Shown piece after piece: positions 33,048 through 44,567 of a stretch of DNA of 64,000 nucleotides. Within the stretch, counting starts at the first letter, position 1. Each line of letters begins with the position of its first letter. The stretch lies in the NCBI GenBank assembly GCA_013423385.1, contig BLZA01000021.1, forward strand, positions 1 to 64,000. The letters run 5' to 3'. The DNA is from Naganishia liquefaciens (Eukaryota; Basidiomycota; Tremellomycetes; Filobasidiales; Filobasidiaceae). The notes beneath the pieces were generated by a model. The model was not told the DNA's origin. It saw only the letters and a list, made by a program, of their open reading frames with translations, and made no database searches. A program made the translations under genes and the position numbers.

Positions 33048-35921
33048 ATGCTGCCCCTCATCGCACGCCCGCTGCCACTATGCGCACGCCCAGCGCACAC
33101 CCACCTTGCCCGTGTGCGCGCGCTCGCCATTCCGGCGTTCCCGACCGGCAAACCGCTCGTCCGGCCGCTCGTCCGGCCGCCCGTCCGGCCCCTGGTGTCC
33201 CCGCACCGTTCCCTCGGAGACGTGATACGCCGTGAGGCGCTCTGGAAACGTTCCTATAGCACTCCAGCTGCTCCACTCCACCCGACGACCGCTCCACCTC
33301 CGAAGCCACCACGACCGCCGCGGACCCGTTCCTCGCGCTGGCGTCGTCTCGCCATTTACCTCGCGGCGTTTGGTGCCATCACTTGGGCATCCTACGAATT
33401 CATCCCGCCCGCACGACACCTCCTCGTCGCTTTCATCCGCTGCTTCCGTCTCCTGCGTGCCGTTCTCTTGAACGTGATCGACTACCGATGGATGTTTGCC
33501 AAGCAGTACGATGAATCCATCTTTACGCCCGAGGAAATCAAAGAGTTTCGCAGGGGCGACCGGCGGGAATGTCACAAGCGGAGTAGTCGACGGCTGTTTG
33601 AGGCGTTGAAGCGGAATGCAGGAATCTATGTCAAGCTCGGACAACACATTTCGAGTATCCAGGCGTTGCCGAAAGAGTACGTCCCCCATACGCGATCGAT
33701 CGGCCGTTCTTTGTCCCCCATAAAAGGTAACTGATAATACCGGTTCGATAGATGGACAGAAGCGATGCGTCCGCTGCAAGACCAATGCTACCCGACGCCC
33801 CTCCCAAAACTCGACGAAATGCTCCGCAAAGACATGGGCCTCAGGTACGCCGTCTCCCGCTGCTCATCATCTTCTCGCCCAAGAAGCTCGGGCTCGCTCA
33901 CCCTTTGCACAACAGCATGGACGAGCTCTTCTCCGACTTTGACCCGACCCCGATCGGCGTCGCTTCCGTACGTCCCCTTCCGACCCTCGAGCGATCTTTG
34001 GCTGATCATCCGCGGCAGCTCGCCCAAGTACACCGCGCGACAGATCGTCGTACGGGCCGCGGCGTCGCGGTCAAGCTGCAGCATCCGCATCTCGAGGAAT
34101 TCGTCCAGATCGAGTACGTGTCCATTTTCTCGAAGCCAACCAAGAGACGAAGCCAACCAAGAGACATGCTCATTCTTGGTGCTCCTTGGCAGTATCAAGA
34201 CCGTTCGGTGGTCAATGTGGTTTGTTAAATCGGTGTTTCCAGATTTGTGAGCCCTTTCTTAATCTGGCGGGTGGCCAAGGGGGATACGAGCGTGATGGCT
34301 GAAGAGCTGTTTGTATCAGCGAGTTCTCATGGCTAGGCGATGAGATGACCCAGTGAGTCGGCCTTTTTCCCGCCCTTCCGAGATCACGCTGATCCCCTTT
34401 TTAGCATGCTTCCCCTTGAAATGGCAAGTCACATGAAGCAAGACGCATCGACCGCCGACCTGACCATGCGCGCACATCTTAGGATTTTGCCCACGAAGCC
34501 TGGAACTCGGACAAGGTGCGCGAAGATTTCGCGCATCTGAAGGGCAAGACGGCGCTCTACGTGCCCGAGGTGTTGTGGGCCGAACGACGGTGTCTCGTCA
34601 TGGAGTGTGGGTTCTCCCCTTTGCGTGTCGGCCCGTATCTCAATCGCTGACGACACCCAAGTCATCGAGGGCGCGCGAGTGGATGACCTAAAGTATCTCA
34701 AGGAACACCAGATCGATCGGAACCAGGTATCGCAGGAGCTGTCCAAGATCTTTTCGCAAATGGTCTACATCAACGGCTGTGAGAACCCCTTGCGTGTCCA
34801 TCGGCCCAGCCCGTGCTCATTCGGCCTTGCGGCATTCCAGACTTTCACGCAGACCCGCACCACGGCAACCTCCTGATCCGTCCGAAACCGCGCGGCAGCA
34901 CGAGCCCGTACAAATTCGAAGTCGTCCTCCTCGACCACGGCCAGTACTTTGACATTCCCGACGACCTGCGCGTCAACTATGCGCGGTTCTGGTTGTCGCT
35001 CATTGCCGGGAATTCGCCCGAGGTGTTGGCGCAGCGGAGAAAGTATGCGCGGCTGGTGGCCAACATTAGTGATGACTTGGTAAGCCCGTTTTTTCGCAAG
35101 CCTCCGGCGGGACAACGCGATGCTGACGGGAAGATCAGTATCCGATCCTAGAGACGGCCATCACCGGCCGTGCAGGGTTGGAGGACTACGAGTCGCCCGA
35201 TAGCAAGGCAAAGAATTTGCTGTCTTTGAAGCAAAGTAAGTATGCATGCCCCGAGTCGCCTGCCACGCTGACTCTTGCCCAGTGAGCAACGACGAACTGG
35301 ACACGATCCGGAACGCCATGGTCGAACGCGAAGGCCTGATCGCGTCCATCTTTTCCCTTTTGCGAAACGCCCCGAGGTAGGTCCCCACGCCCGGGTTGAG
35401 AAGTGATCGTGCGCTTACGCCTGCCGGCAGACGTCTTGTCATGATCCTCAAACTCAATGATCTTCAACGCGCGCTCGATATATCCCTCGCCACAACACAC
35501 GGCGCCGTGAGTACGCCGGCCGCATCCACTCCACTGCACTGAACCAGTCTCCCTTGCGGCCCTAGTCCCGAATCTTTATCATTGTCGCCCGTTTCTGCGC
35601 GTTTGCCGTTCACGAAGACGACCAGCGCATCCTCCGTGAACGACGGGCAAAGTACGGCATCACGACCGACTGGCTCGTCGACTATGTGCGCGAGTGGTAC
35701 AACTTCCACTGGTTCTACACGTACGTTCTGTCTCCCTCGTACATCAACCGAACCGGATGACATACTGACTCGTGCATGCGTGCGTGCAAAGCGGTCTGCG
35801 CGTTGTCGAATGGGGCATGGACGCCCGGGCGCGCGCCGTCAAGGTCTTGCTTTGGCTCAAGGGATTGCGCGAGCGTGGATGGGAGGGCGCGTTCGAGGTG
35901 TCGGCGGGACTGCAGCCGTAA
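33048..35921 (+). CDS. ABC1/ADCK-family atypical kinase, probably mitochondrial
   Basis: UbiB/ABC1 family proteins support lipid or quinone metabolism in mitochondria. The MCP2-like branch is the closest in feel. The start MLPLIARPLPLCARP (ATG 33048) begins an Arg-rich presequence, followed by a TM segment (LAIYLAAFGAITWASY). Family motifs in order are KLGQHISSIQALPKEW (the KxGQ motif), AVKLQHPHLEEF (VAIK-like lysine), LEMDFAHEA (ExD-type), LVMEFIEGARVDDL, FHADPHHGNLLIRP (catalytic loop) and VVLLDHGQY (DHG in place of DFG, usual in this branch). At least ten exons are needed. Introns include 33677-33751 and 33845-33915. The last exon ends TAA at 35919-35921. A C-terminal helix-rich extension follows the kinase domain. 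Confidence 0.88.
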
Positions 35922-36675
35922 GCGGGCGGGGTCGAGCCGAGGCGGGCCAGGAGGGGTTGTACGGGCTATCATATCAATATAATGGCGTTCCGGCATTCCG
36001 GCATGTCATTGCGTGAATCACGCTTCAAGCCTTACCCATCGACGCCCCGTTAAAATCATAGTCCTCAACAATGGGCGGGGCAGTCACAGGAATCTGTTTC
36101 CCCGCGCTGCCCGCTATTTGCACCTTAGTCTGTGAAAGAGTGCATCCCTCGATCCGTCATCTGTAGTCGCCTCGCTGAACATGACCCCCCGCACGACCAC
36201 CCATGCGAAACCTCTCAATTGACGGGAAGGGGAGACATGTCCCGCTGACTATCGTAACCCCGCCGCACGGTGACGAGCCGTGCGTCACAAACTCGGGTGA
36301 CCAATTTGGAAGCGACACCGCCACCGGCTCACGGGACGCGGCACGTCGACGCAAGAGTCATGCGAGCACAGCCCGAGTCGGCCGACAATGTACTGCCGCG
36401 CTTTCCAGCATCAACGACATGAACCCCTCCCACGCCTTTCCCTCACCCTCCCCACCGCCAATCCCCCACCCGAAACTTTGATCTGAGCGATGATAAAATA
36501 GTCGTCGTCGACGAATCGTTCAAGGGAAAAATAGTATTGATACAGGCATTTGCGCATTCCCCGGCCTTGTCGTTCCCCCGCCTTGTCGTTTTCTTCTTTT
36601 CTCGCTCCCGTTCCCTCGGCCACTTGCGTGTCCATCTCGTTGATTCCGTTGTAGGATCCCGCGGCGCCCTCTCTC
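35922..36675. other. Convergent intergenic region
   Basis: Between the ABC1 kinase and TOM22, which point toward each other. No supported frame or repeat. Confidence 0.4.
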
Positions 36676-37191
36676 TTAGAATCCCGGCGGGACGACTCCC
36701 TGCGGCTGTGCCGGCGCACCCAACATCTACCCGACGACGTCAGCGCGGCGCCCTTTTCGCCCCCGACGCCCTCGACCTGTTCGACTCACCGACTGCTGCC
36801 CGCTCTGCTGCATCTGCAATTCCTTTTCCTGCTGAACGATCCTCGCTTCATCTTCCATCGCCAACGCCAACGGCAACCCGACCAACAATGCACTCGTCGT
36901 CACCACCCACACGGCGTTTCCCGCCCATTTCCCGCCGACTTTGACCCACTCGGCCGTGCGGTTCCACTGCGAGGCAAGACGGGTTCGTGTCGAGGGCGCG
37001 ACGATATCCTTGAGCGCGGCGATGCGCTGCGCCATGGTTTCCTCGGCCGGGTTGAAATCATCTTCGTCCGAGGCGACGCTCGAGACGGATTCGGTCTCGA
37101 ATCCGTCCTCGTCGTCGGTCGTCGCGTAGTCGGACTCGCGGTCGTCCCTCGATGCGTACGCTGCGTCCTGGACTTCTTCGACTTTGACCAT
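36676..37191 (-). CDS. TOM22: Mitochondrial import receptor subunit TOM22
   Basis: Central receptor of the outer-membrane TOM complex. Exon 1 is 37191-36790 (start MVKVEEVQDAAY), the intron is 36789-36727, and exon 2 is 36726-36676 (ending VVPPGF), giving 150 aa. The N-terminal cytosolic domain is acidic (about residues 5-50, ESDYATTDDEDGFETES). The conserved block AQRIAALKDIVAPSTRTR (about 54-71) precedes the membrane anchor AVWVVTTSALLVGLPLALAM, which has its central Pro. A Gln/Glu-rich intermembrane tail follows. The second exon is what restores the family's usual PPGF ending, and without splicing the frame would end in an unrelated basic tail. Divergent from RSA3 (253-bp gap). Confidence 0.94.
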
Positions 37192-37444
37192 GGTTTGCGT
37201 GGGTGGTTGTGGGGAGTGGTTGTGGTAGCAACGCATGGATCGGTCGGTCGTCATCTCTCTGCCTCATCCCGAAAGGCGATGGCCCCGTGCGCCGACTCTT
37301 TTTCGCTGAAGGAGGAGGGAATGACGTGGCCAAGGGATTGTTTACTTTGTGAGTTGGCGGATTTTAGACAGAGAGGGGCATGTGACTTTACCGGGTTCAC
37401 CCCTCCTCGCCATCTTTATCCACTCCCGACTCCCCACACCCACC

Positions 37445-38370
37445 ATGACCGATCCATCCCTCGCCGCCGCCACCACCACCGCACCGCTTCCACCCGCTGC
37501 AACCGCCTCGAAACGCCGACCCCGCAAGCGCAGACGCGGACCGAGGAAACACGCATCCCGCAAGCAGCAAGCGGGAGGGAACTCGGATTCCTCGTCGGAT
37601 TCCTCGGATGAGAGTAGCGATGAGGAGCCAGCCAAGGTGGTAAAGCGGGGAAAGAGTGCGAGCTGTGAGTTGCGAGGGTTGGGGATTGAGGGGATTCGAG
37701 GGCTGATACGTGATTTAGCGTCGTCTTCATCGAGCTCTTCCTCGTCTTCCTCGTCTTCCTCATCATCGTCGTCCTCCTCCGACTCCTCCTCGGACTCCTC
37801 CTCAGACTTGGAATCCGGCCCATCAAAACCCCCGACCAACGCCTCCAATCCCCGCCGCGCCCCCTCCCGCTCCCCCTCTCCTCCCACCACCGCCATCCCG
37901 CCCTTTCACGCTCCAAAGGGTAAATCTCCCGCCGCCGCCTCCATCGGGGACGCCATGGACGTTGTTCCTGTCCCTTCTCCCCCGACGACATCCGCGGAAC
38001 GGGCAGAGCAAGCACGTCAAGCGGCGCTCGAGGACAAGAGGGACCGGTTCAGAAAGGTGTGGCTGGGCAAGGTCGTTTCGGCGTTTGGAAGCGAGCTTGA
38101 TCAGATGCGTACGGTATGTCACGAGTCGGCGCAAGGCCGGGGACGAATGCTGATGAACCCACCCTTCGCGTCGCAGGATGACCCGACGTTGACGGGGAAT
38201 AAATTGACATTGTTGATCGATTCGTTGTCGTCTGGTATGTCGGCGACGGTCGTCCATCGCTCGCGGGCTCGCTCGCTGACGCTGACGCTCCCACAGGAAT
38301 CGACATTTTTGCAGACGGCACGAGGGGCACGATCGATGAGATGCAGGTCGTCCTCGGTGACAAGCGGTAG
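37445..38370 (+). CDS. RSA3: Ribosome assembly protein 3-like
   Basis: Nucleolar factor for 60S subunit assembly. Four exons fit exactly: 37445-37664, 37719-38113, 38177-38234 and 38297-38370, giving 248 aa. The N-terminus is basic (KRRPRKRRRGPRK). Residues about 50-110 are Ser/Asp/Glu-rich, including a run of about 22 Ser encoded by mixed TCN/AGC codons. The conserved RSA3 domain is C-terminal (about 180-235): DRFRKVWLGKVVSAFGSELD, then QMRTDDPTLTGNKLTLLIDS and LSSGIDIF. Yeast Rsa3 is about 220 aa, so the length fits. The Ser run is the variable part, and a nearby intron falls at its start. Confidence 0.75.
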
Positions 38371-38518
38371 ACCCGGTCGACGGCAGCGTGGGCGCCGGGG
38401 ACGCCGATGGGGGTCCTTGTACGATACGCAAAACGACGTAGGGATATGGATACACTTTGTATAGACATTTGTACATTATGGGTCGCTCGTTTCGGCTCAG
38501 GGGGTTACGCCGTCGTCG

Positions 38519-39327
38519 TCAAAAATTTCCATCCCGCATCCCCTCCTCCCCGGCCTGCCCGGCTTCCCCGGCCTCCCTCTCTCTCCGCCACTTTCTAATC
38601 TCCCCCTCGGTCGCGATAATCCCCCGCTGGGCCAACTCGTTGCGCGCCCTCCGCCGGACCTCGTTCTCCGTGAGGCGCTGCTGGGATTCGTACCGGAGGA
38701 GGTAATTGTCGGCGTTGATCACGAGACCGGTGACGGCGGCCGAGGAGACGATGAAGCCCTTGAGGGCGAGGGTTTGGCGGCTGGCGAGCCGAGCCGAGCG
38801 TCAGCGAGGCGAGGCGAGGCGGGCATAGCAAGGCGAGGCAAGGCGAGGCGAGGCAAGGCGAGGCGAGGCGGGGCAAGGCGAGGCAAGGCGAGGCAAGGCG
38901 AGGCAAGGCGAGGCAAGGCGAGGCAAGGCGAGGCAAGGCGAGGCAAGGCGGGGCGAGGCGGGGCAAGGCGAGGCAAGCGTCAGTAAGAATGTCCCATCGA
39001 CCGAAACGGCCCCAAACGGCGTCTGGAAACCCGCCCGCACCCACCGAAAGAGCGGCCACGTCAGATGCCCCAACGTGACCAACAACGTCCCATACACTGT
39101 ATACTTGACGGCGCCCTATCCCCTCCAGGGTATCAGCACACCCACCCACTACCAGAAGCCCTTCCGCACGCGCACCTCGAGACCGCCTCGGACTTGAAGC
39201 CTGTACGCGCGTTCCTGCACCGTTGGCGTCGTCAGTGGCCGCACGGCAAGAGAAGAGGGTGGGGCCCTGGGCGTACCTGGTGTTCGAGTCGACGACCTCT
39301 GTCTGCGGATACGGGGTGGTCTGACAT
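38519..39327 (-). CDS. Small two-TM protein, probably organellar, unknown
   Basis: Exons 39327-39277, 39214-39176, 39115-39045 and 38780-38519 join in frame to 140 aa (start MSDHPVSADRGRRLEHQ). Two hydrophobic segments, YTVYGTLLVTLGHLTWPLF and GFIVSSAAVTGLVINAD, lie about residues 34-75. A basic helix follows (RLTENEVRRRARNELAQRG, then IIATEGEIRKWRRER) and a Gly/Glu tail. The pattern (short soluble head, two TMs, ..AD...YE.., charged helix) is like small fungal inner-mitochondrial proteins, but I cannot name the family. Intron 3 (39044-38781, 264 nt) is swollen by a GAGGC/AAGGC repeat. Its donor GTGGGT was chosen because it alone keeps the frame. Confidence 0.6.
38804..38977. repeat. GAGGC/AAGGC tandem array inside an intron
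   Basis: About 35 pentamers alternate GAGGC and AAGGC (with some GGGGC), mostly forming a 10-bp period. Almost perfect over about 170 bp. It lies wholly within intron 3 of the small TM gene, read there as GCCTC/GCCTT on the transcribed RNA. Confidence 0.95.
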
Positions 39328-39538
39328 TGTATGGGAACTGGGTGGGTGGAGCAAGGGGTGTGGGCGGGGTAGCAAGGGGAGGATCCGATTCAATAATGGC
39401 TGCAATGGAGGGAGGGTCTGTGTGGTTTGTTTACTTTGTCGCGCGCGCGGGAGGGGAGCCCATTCACTTTGGGCCGTGGCCCCTCGTCTGTGCTTGTTCC
39501 CTGGTATATCGTCCACACAACCCAACCAACCTGCCCCG

Positions 39539-41545
39539 ATGCCCCCACTCACACACGCATCCCTTCGAGCCGCCGTGGACGCCGTCGTACGCAGGGCCGA
39601 CACCAAGGGCGACATTGATGCCGGCTTATTCACGCTCAAGATCGCCAAGCAGCAGATCGGTAAGAGTCGCCGGAGGGCAGGGGTCGAAGAGGGACAATAC
39701 TGACTTCCCCCCCGGTCCCGGTCATAGCAAAGTCGTTGGGTGTAGGGGCGGAAACGTTGAACGACAAACCATGGAAACAAACCGTCAAAGATCTCGTCTT
39801 TGAAGCCATTGTATGTTCTCCCCTCACCTTCCATCCCGCATACTCACACCCTTCCGCCCTCCGTAGGAATCCATCGACACACTCAAATCAAGCCCGACGA
39901 AGCGCACAGCTTCACCCGTCACGACCGATGTTGCAGTGCTCAGTCACTTGATGAGCGATGAGGAACGTGAGCGGCGCAGGGAGGAGAAGAGGGGGAGGGG
40001 CACGGGCAGAGGCAAGGGGGCGGAGACGAAACGGGAGGGTGAGTCCCGATGATTCGCTTTGTCGATGCGGTCCGCGGCTGACGCGTCATTCAACGGAAAA
40101 AGTAGTCCAGTCAAGCGACGAGGTATGCATCCATCTCCCTCATCTCTCCCCATTCCCGCGAGCCTGACGTACCCCTCGCCTACACGCAGTCCGAACGCCC
40201 ATCCGCCCCGGCCCGACGTCGAAAAAAGCTCAAGCTCGACCCCGACTCGGACTCGGACGCGGACGCGGGTTCATCCGCGGCGCAAGCTTTATCCCGCTTC
40301 AAGTCCAAAAAGACGTTCAGAGGACCAAAGGTCGATCCGGATGACAAAGAGGAGGGAGATGGGATGAACGAGGTAGATGACGTTCCCCGCGGGAAGGGAA
40401 AGACGCGAGATGGCCGGGACGGGAAGCGCAAGGAAGGGAACAAGCCCGTGAATGGGCAAAAAACCGTGTGTGATGGGGACTTTTTTTTCCCCCGTGGGAC
40501 AGAATCCGCGGACTGACGGTTCTTGCCGTCGTGATGCCAGGTGCCGAAAGACGCGAAACCCAGCGCCTCGACCGGCTCTTTAGCGGTACGTCGTTTCTTC
40601 CCCACGCGCAACAGACAAAGCAAACGCTAATCCCCGGACAGCCCGTCATTGACGACGAAAGGGTCAAGGAACTGAAAAGCATCGTCATCGCCTGTGGCGT
40701 CCGGAAACAATGGTACGTGGGCGCGCGCCGCCTGCCTGCCCGCTCGCTCGCTCGTACGGCTGACGTTTGGGTGCTTTTCTCAGGAAAAAAGAATTCCAGG
40801 GCCTCGACACGGTCAGTCCCCGCTTCCCCGGTCCTGGAGACATATACCAACAATGTCGTGGCCTCCACAGGCAGAAGCCCAGATCGCGCATCTTCGGAGG
40901 CTTTTGGTAGATCTTGGGATGCGCGGGCAGCCGACGAGGGGAAAGGCAAGAGTGATCAAGGAGAAACGCGAGATGGCCGCCGAGTTGGGTACGTCTGTCC
41001 CCTTCTCCCCCCCCCCCCCCGCTTAACACCTCCAGCGCAAGTGATTCGCTTCCTCGGTGACTTTCGCACGCGCATAGGAAAGAATTAGTCCATAAATTCA
41101 AGCCGGTCGATAAAAAGAAAGCTGACGCCTAGAAATATTCTTGGCTCCCGCACAGGAGACGTCCTCGAATTCGAAGCCAAACGAGGCCTCGGGATCACCC
41201 GGCGCAGCGGCGCCTCCACCACCGACCGTCCCGCCTCGAGATCGCCCTCGCCACCGGCACGCGCACCCAAGGCCCGGGCCTCACGCACGTGAAACGGTAC
41301 GAGCGGGTCGGCCAGACGTGTGGCGAGCGCCGCGTATGTGGAGAGTAGTGAAGAGCGGGCAGGGTCGCGGTCGGAGGAGGATGGGTCGGGGAGCGGGACG
41401 CAGGATGAGGAGACGGAGGATACGGGGAATGCGACGCGGCGGCAGAAGCGTAAGATGGTGTGTCTGATTCGCGTCGTTCGGGGGACCGGGGATGCTGACG
41501 CGCGCGGGTCAGGTCGCTTTGTCAGAAGACTCGGATACCGAGTGA
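39539..41545 (+). CDS. HIRIP3-like histone chaperone
   Basis: HIRA-interacting protein 3 relatives bind H2A/H2B-type histones in the nucleus. The start MPPLTHASLRAAVDAVVRRA (39539) begins an N-terminal helical domain (about residues 1-60, ending TVKDLVFEAIESID). A disordered Lys/Asp/Ser-rich middle follows. The diagnostic C-terminal block is DERVKELKSIVIACGVRKQW, then EAQIAHLRRLLVDLGMRGQP, then IKEKREMAAELGDVLEF. Around ten exons are needed, and one intron (about 40990-41157) holds a poly-C run. After a Ser/Pro-rich stretch the frame meets TGA at 41290-41292, yet coding character continues in the same frame (SARRVASAAYVESSEERA) and, after an intron ending at 41513, finishes as acidic SEDSDTE at 41545. 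Skipping 27 nt (GTGAAA...CCAG, 41289-41315) would bypass the TGA in frame. Otherwise the protein ends at 41292. Confidence 0.78.
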
Positions 41546-41791
41546 AATGTGCGAGTTTATAGCCGCCGGTTCCCGGTGCGCACCGTGCCCTAGATTGCAC
41601 GAGGCATCCCAGAACCAATGCCTCTCTCCAGACCACCCCTTCTCCACGTTATAAGAATCATCCATATCATATTCCATCCTTTGCATACCGCACACACTCT
41701 ACGGGACTCGAAAACACGTATCCCCCTCCAGGCTGGATTATAGTCGTACAGAAGACACGCGCCCCCGGGGATCCTGCATGGTACGATCCGT

Positions 41792-42781
41792 TTATTCCTC
41801 GGAAACGGGGATGTTGACTTCGGGCTGCAAGGTAGAGCAGGGTTTAGCAGCCGGAGCTTGGGGTTTCTGGGACGGGCGCTTACGTTGAAGAAGAGAGCCT
41901 GGTTGCCCCAACTAGCATTCGCAAAACATGAAATGATTAGCACGCCACCCCTTTACTCCCATTTAGACCCAGCGTTGCAGCCGCAACTCACGGGAAAGGC
42001 TAGAAAAACGAATGACCGAATCAATGATCACTCTTGACAACCAGACGTCCGCGAGACTCACCCTGTTTCGGATGTTCATGTAAGGGTAGATGGGTCGTTC
42101 GGGCAATTCACCGCCGTTCTCCTCCCTGTAAAACACGGCCCGCGTCAGCCTTCCTGATCCACAGGTATACAGCCAAGGGTGTGGAAAAACGTACTTGAGG
42201 TGCTGGAGGTGGTGATGGTGCTCGTCTTCGACCTGCTTGACCCAGAGAGCGCCCTAGGGAGGTCCTGGTTAGTGCGTGTGGAAGGAGGTGGTTGAAGAGG
42301 AATGCTTACGACGATGGCACCTTGAGACCCCGACAACGACCGAAAACTTCTGTCAGTATTCCTGCTTCCTGCCTTGCTCACTGGTGCATACCGGGAACAC
42401 AGACGTAGAAGCTGTAGATTGGGCGTTAGCGGAAAGAAGAGCGCTGAGGGTAAGAGGGGTGACCTACCTGATCTTCCTCCAAAGGTCAGAGGTTTCTACA
42501 CAAAAAGACCGTCAGCCGTCATCCAGGAAAAACCCGTCGATCCTCCCTCCCGCTTGACGCCCTTCTTCTCGCTCTTCCCTCCAATCCCAACATCCCCCGC
42601 ATCTCTGCCCTTCCCCCTTGCTGACCTGCGGCCAACACCAAACCCCAAACTCACCAGCAGCATGAGCCTTGGTCGCATCCCTCAGCGCCTTGAACTCGTT
42701 TGCACTCCCGCCGGAAACGGTCGCGGCACCTCGGACACCCTTGGCGGCGATTCGAACAGAAGAAGCAGCGACTCGGAACAT
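41792..42781 (-). CDS. COX13: Cytochrome c oxidase subunit VIa (Cox13)
   Basis: Nuclear-encoded subunit of respiratory complex IV in the inner mitochondrial membrane. Nine exons fit to 125 aa: 42781-42655, 42495-42468, 42411-42392, 42320-42310, 42253-42195, 42125-42062, 41999-41992, 41911-41884 and 41824-41792. The start MFRVAASSVRIAAKGVRG is a typical presequence. Then come ETSDLWRKISFYVCVPG, the membrane segment continuing GAIVGALWV, and the family block EDEHHHHLQHLKEENGGELP, YPYMNIRNRPFPWG and NQALFFNPEVNIPVSEE. Two exons are micro-exons: 11 nt (42320-42310) and 8 nt (41999-41992, coding PFP with its neighbours). Each has good GT-AG borders, and dropping either breaks the conserved sequence. 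The sequence is otherwise unremarkable for the family. Confidence 0.94.
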
Positions 42782-43232
42782 TTGGTGGTGTGGTGGATGA
42801 GTGGTGTGTTGGGTCTCGAGAGGGAGGAGGATAACAAAGAGGATGAGGAGGGAGATGGTCGTTTTGGCTGGGCGACGACTGGCTGAGCAAAGCCACGCGC
42901 GATCTCGCCCGTGTTCCGCGGTGCGGGCCGCGGGGTTGAGATGCGCGCGTTTGGGGGTCACTGGGTTCGCCATCGGGAGGGGGGGGGGCAACGTAGATGC
43001 AGCAAGTAGATCGTCGGTGGGTATGGGACACGTCGTCAAGTGACGTGCAGGCCGTCATTGGCTGTTTCCTGCCTTCAGAAGAATATTCGTATAAGCAGTA
43101 TCGACAGGGCATGGATTTGGGCAGTTGAGCAGCGGAGCCCAGTCACTCTCGGGACAATCCGTTCAGAGCGGTAACAACGGAACGCTCATGTATTATAATG
43201 AAAACAGCGTTGTCACAACAAGGACCAGACAT

Positions 43233-44567
43233 CTACTCCTTCTTTATCGATACCTCGCCCATGAGCTTAGTCAGCCTGTATGCGCGCGACATCAGTTAAA
43301 ACCAAACGGAAAGGGGGAACCCGACGTACTCGTCCTCGTCGTCCGCTTTTGCCGGCGCCTGTGTCTCTTCCTCGTCCTCCTCACCGGCACTTGCATCCTC
43401 ATCTTCATCACTTTCCGGTTCCTCCATCTCATCCACTGGGAAACCCAATCAGCCAAACCCTCGACAAAGCCAACCCCGTACTCACGCTCATCCAACGCAT
43501 CCTCATGCCCGTGACTCGCCAACGCATCCCGGATCTCCTCGATACACGCATCCTCAGGGTCCGCCCGGTTGCCATTCAACTCGAGACACGTCAATGCGCT
43601 CAAATGCTCCCTGATCGCCTTTGCCAAGATATGCAGTGCGCGTGCGTCAATCTCGCCAAACTGAAGCTTGAGCGTGTGCAGCCGCGGGTTGTTGCCCTTT
43701 TCCAGTGCTGTCGCGAGTGAGATACCTCCCTTGGGCGAAAGCAGCAGATCCGAGAGGTTGAGCGATTCCAAATGCGGCCACGCAGGCAACGCCGCGCTGA
43801 TCGCCCGCGTACCCGATTCCGTCGCCGTGTTGTCCTGCAAATCCAGTGACTCTAGAGCCGGGCACTGCGCGAGACCCTCGGCGAGCTGCTTGATACCCTC
43901 TGGGCGGATTCCGTTCTGCGGCAGCCGGACTTCACGCAGGTTCTTGTGCGCAGCAAAGGCCTTGGCCCACGCCGGTGCGGATCCATTCTCCAGTCGATTC
44001 CTTCCACACACAACCGTCCGCAAATTCGACTCTCGTCCCTCGGCCTGTGACGTCTCGGCATTCTTAAAGATGGCATTCGCAATGATCGTTCCGCCGGCGG
44101 GGCCCATCCCGTTGTTGTTCAACTTGAACCGCTCAATCGACGTCTTTTCCAAAAAGTTGACCATGTTCTCGGCGCATCGACCGCCGAATGCGTTGTCAGA
44201 GAGGTCGAGTTCCACGAGCGTTGGGTGGGTCGCAAGGGCATCGCAGATGGCGGAAAGGGCGTGCGGGATCTCGCTGATCAATCGGCCGGTAAAGACGTCT
44301 GCAAAGTCGGCAATCTACAACCAAGGTGTCAGCTTTCATTCCCCCTCGTTACCCCTCGTTGTGTAATCGACGCACCTTGAGCTGCTTCTTGTCCTTTAAT
44401 GTCTCGGCGATGGCCTTGCATGCCTCGACACCCAACGAGTTCCCTCCGAAATGCACCTCCTCGACATCGTCCATCTGCTTGAGCTCGCTCAGGAACGGCT
44501 CGAGGTCCGCGCCCGTTTCGGCCTTGAGGTTCTTGCCCAGAATGGAGAATACTTTTGTTGACGACAT
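43233..44567 (-). CDS. RNA1: Ran GTPase-activating protein (Rna1/RanGAP)
   Basis: Cytoplasmic activator of Ran GTP hydrolysis, needed for nuclear transport. Exons 44567-44376, 44314-43486, 43435-43330 and 43275-43233 total 1170 nt, 389 aa (S. pombe Rna1 386). A series of leucine-rich repeats runs from about residue 30 to 330, for example VEEVHFGGNSLGVEACKAIA, TLVELDLSDNAFGGRCAENM and ALESLDLQDNTATESGTRAI. The putative catalytic Arg lies at about residue 75 in FTGRLISEIP, followed by the LNNNGMGPAGG loop. An acidic tail (EEPESDEDEDASAGEEDEEE) precedes the conserved-type ending DELTKLMGEVSIKKE. Divergent from CSN2 (356-bp gap). Confidence 0.95.

Noticed and set aside
37342-38015. Minus-strand Asp/Glu-rich frame
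   Set aside because: Antisense of the poly-Ser run of RSA3; the plus-strand exons splice exactly and carry the family domain.
38595-39149. Leu/Pro/Ser/Ala repeat proteins read through the GAGGC/AAGGC array
   Set aside because: They are translations of a tandem repeat that lies in an intron; the flanking exons splice in frame without it.
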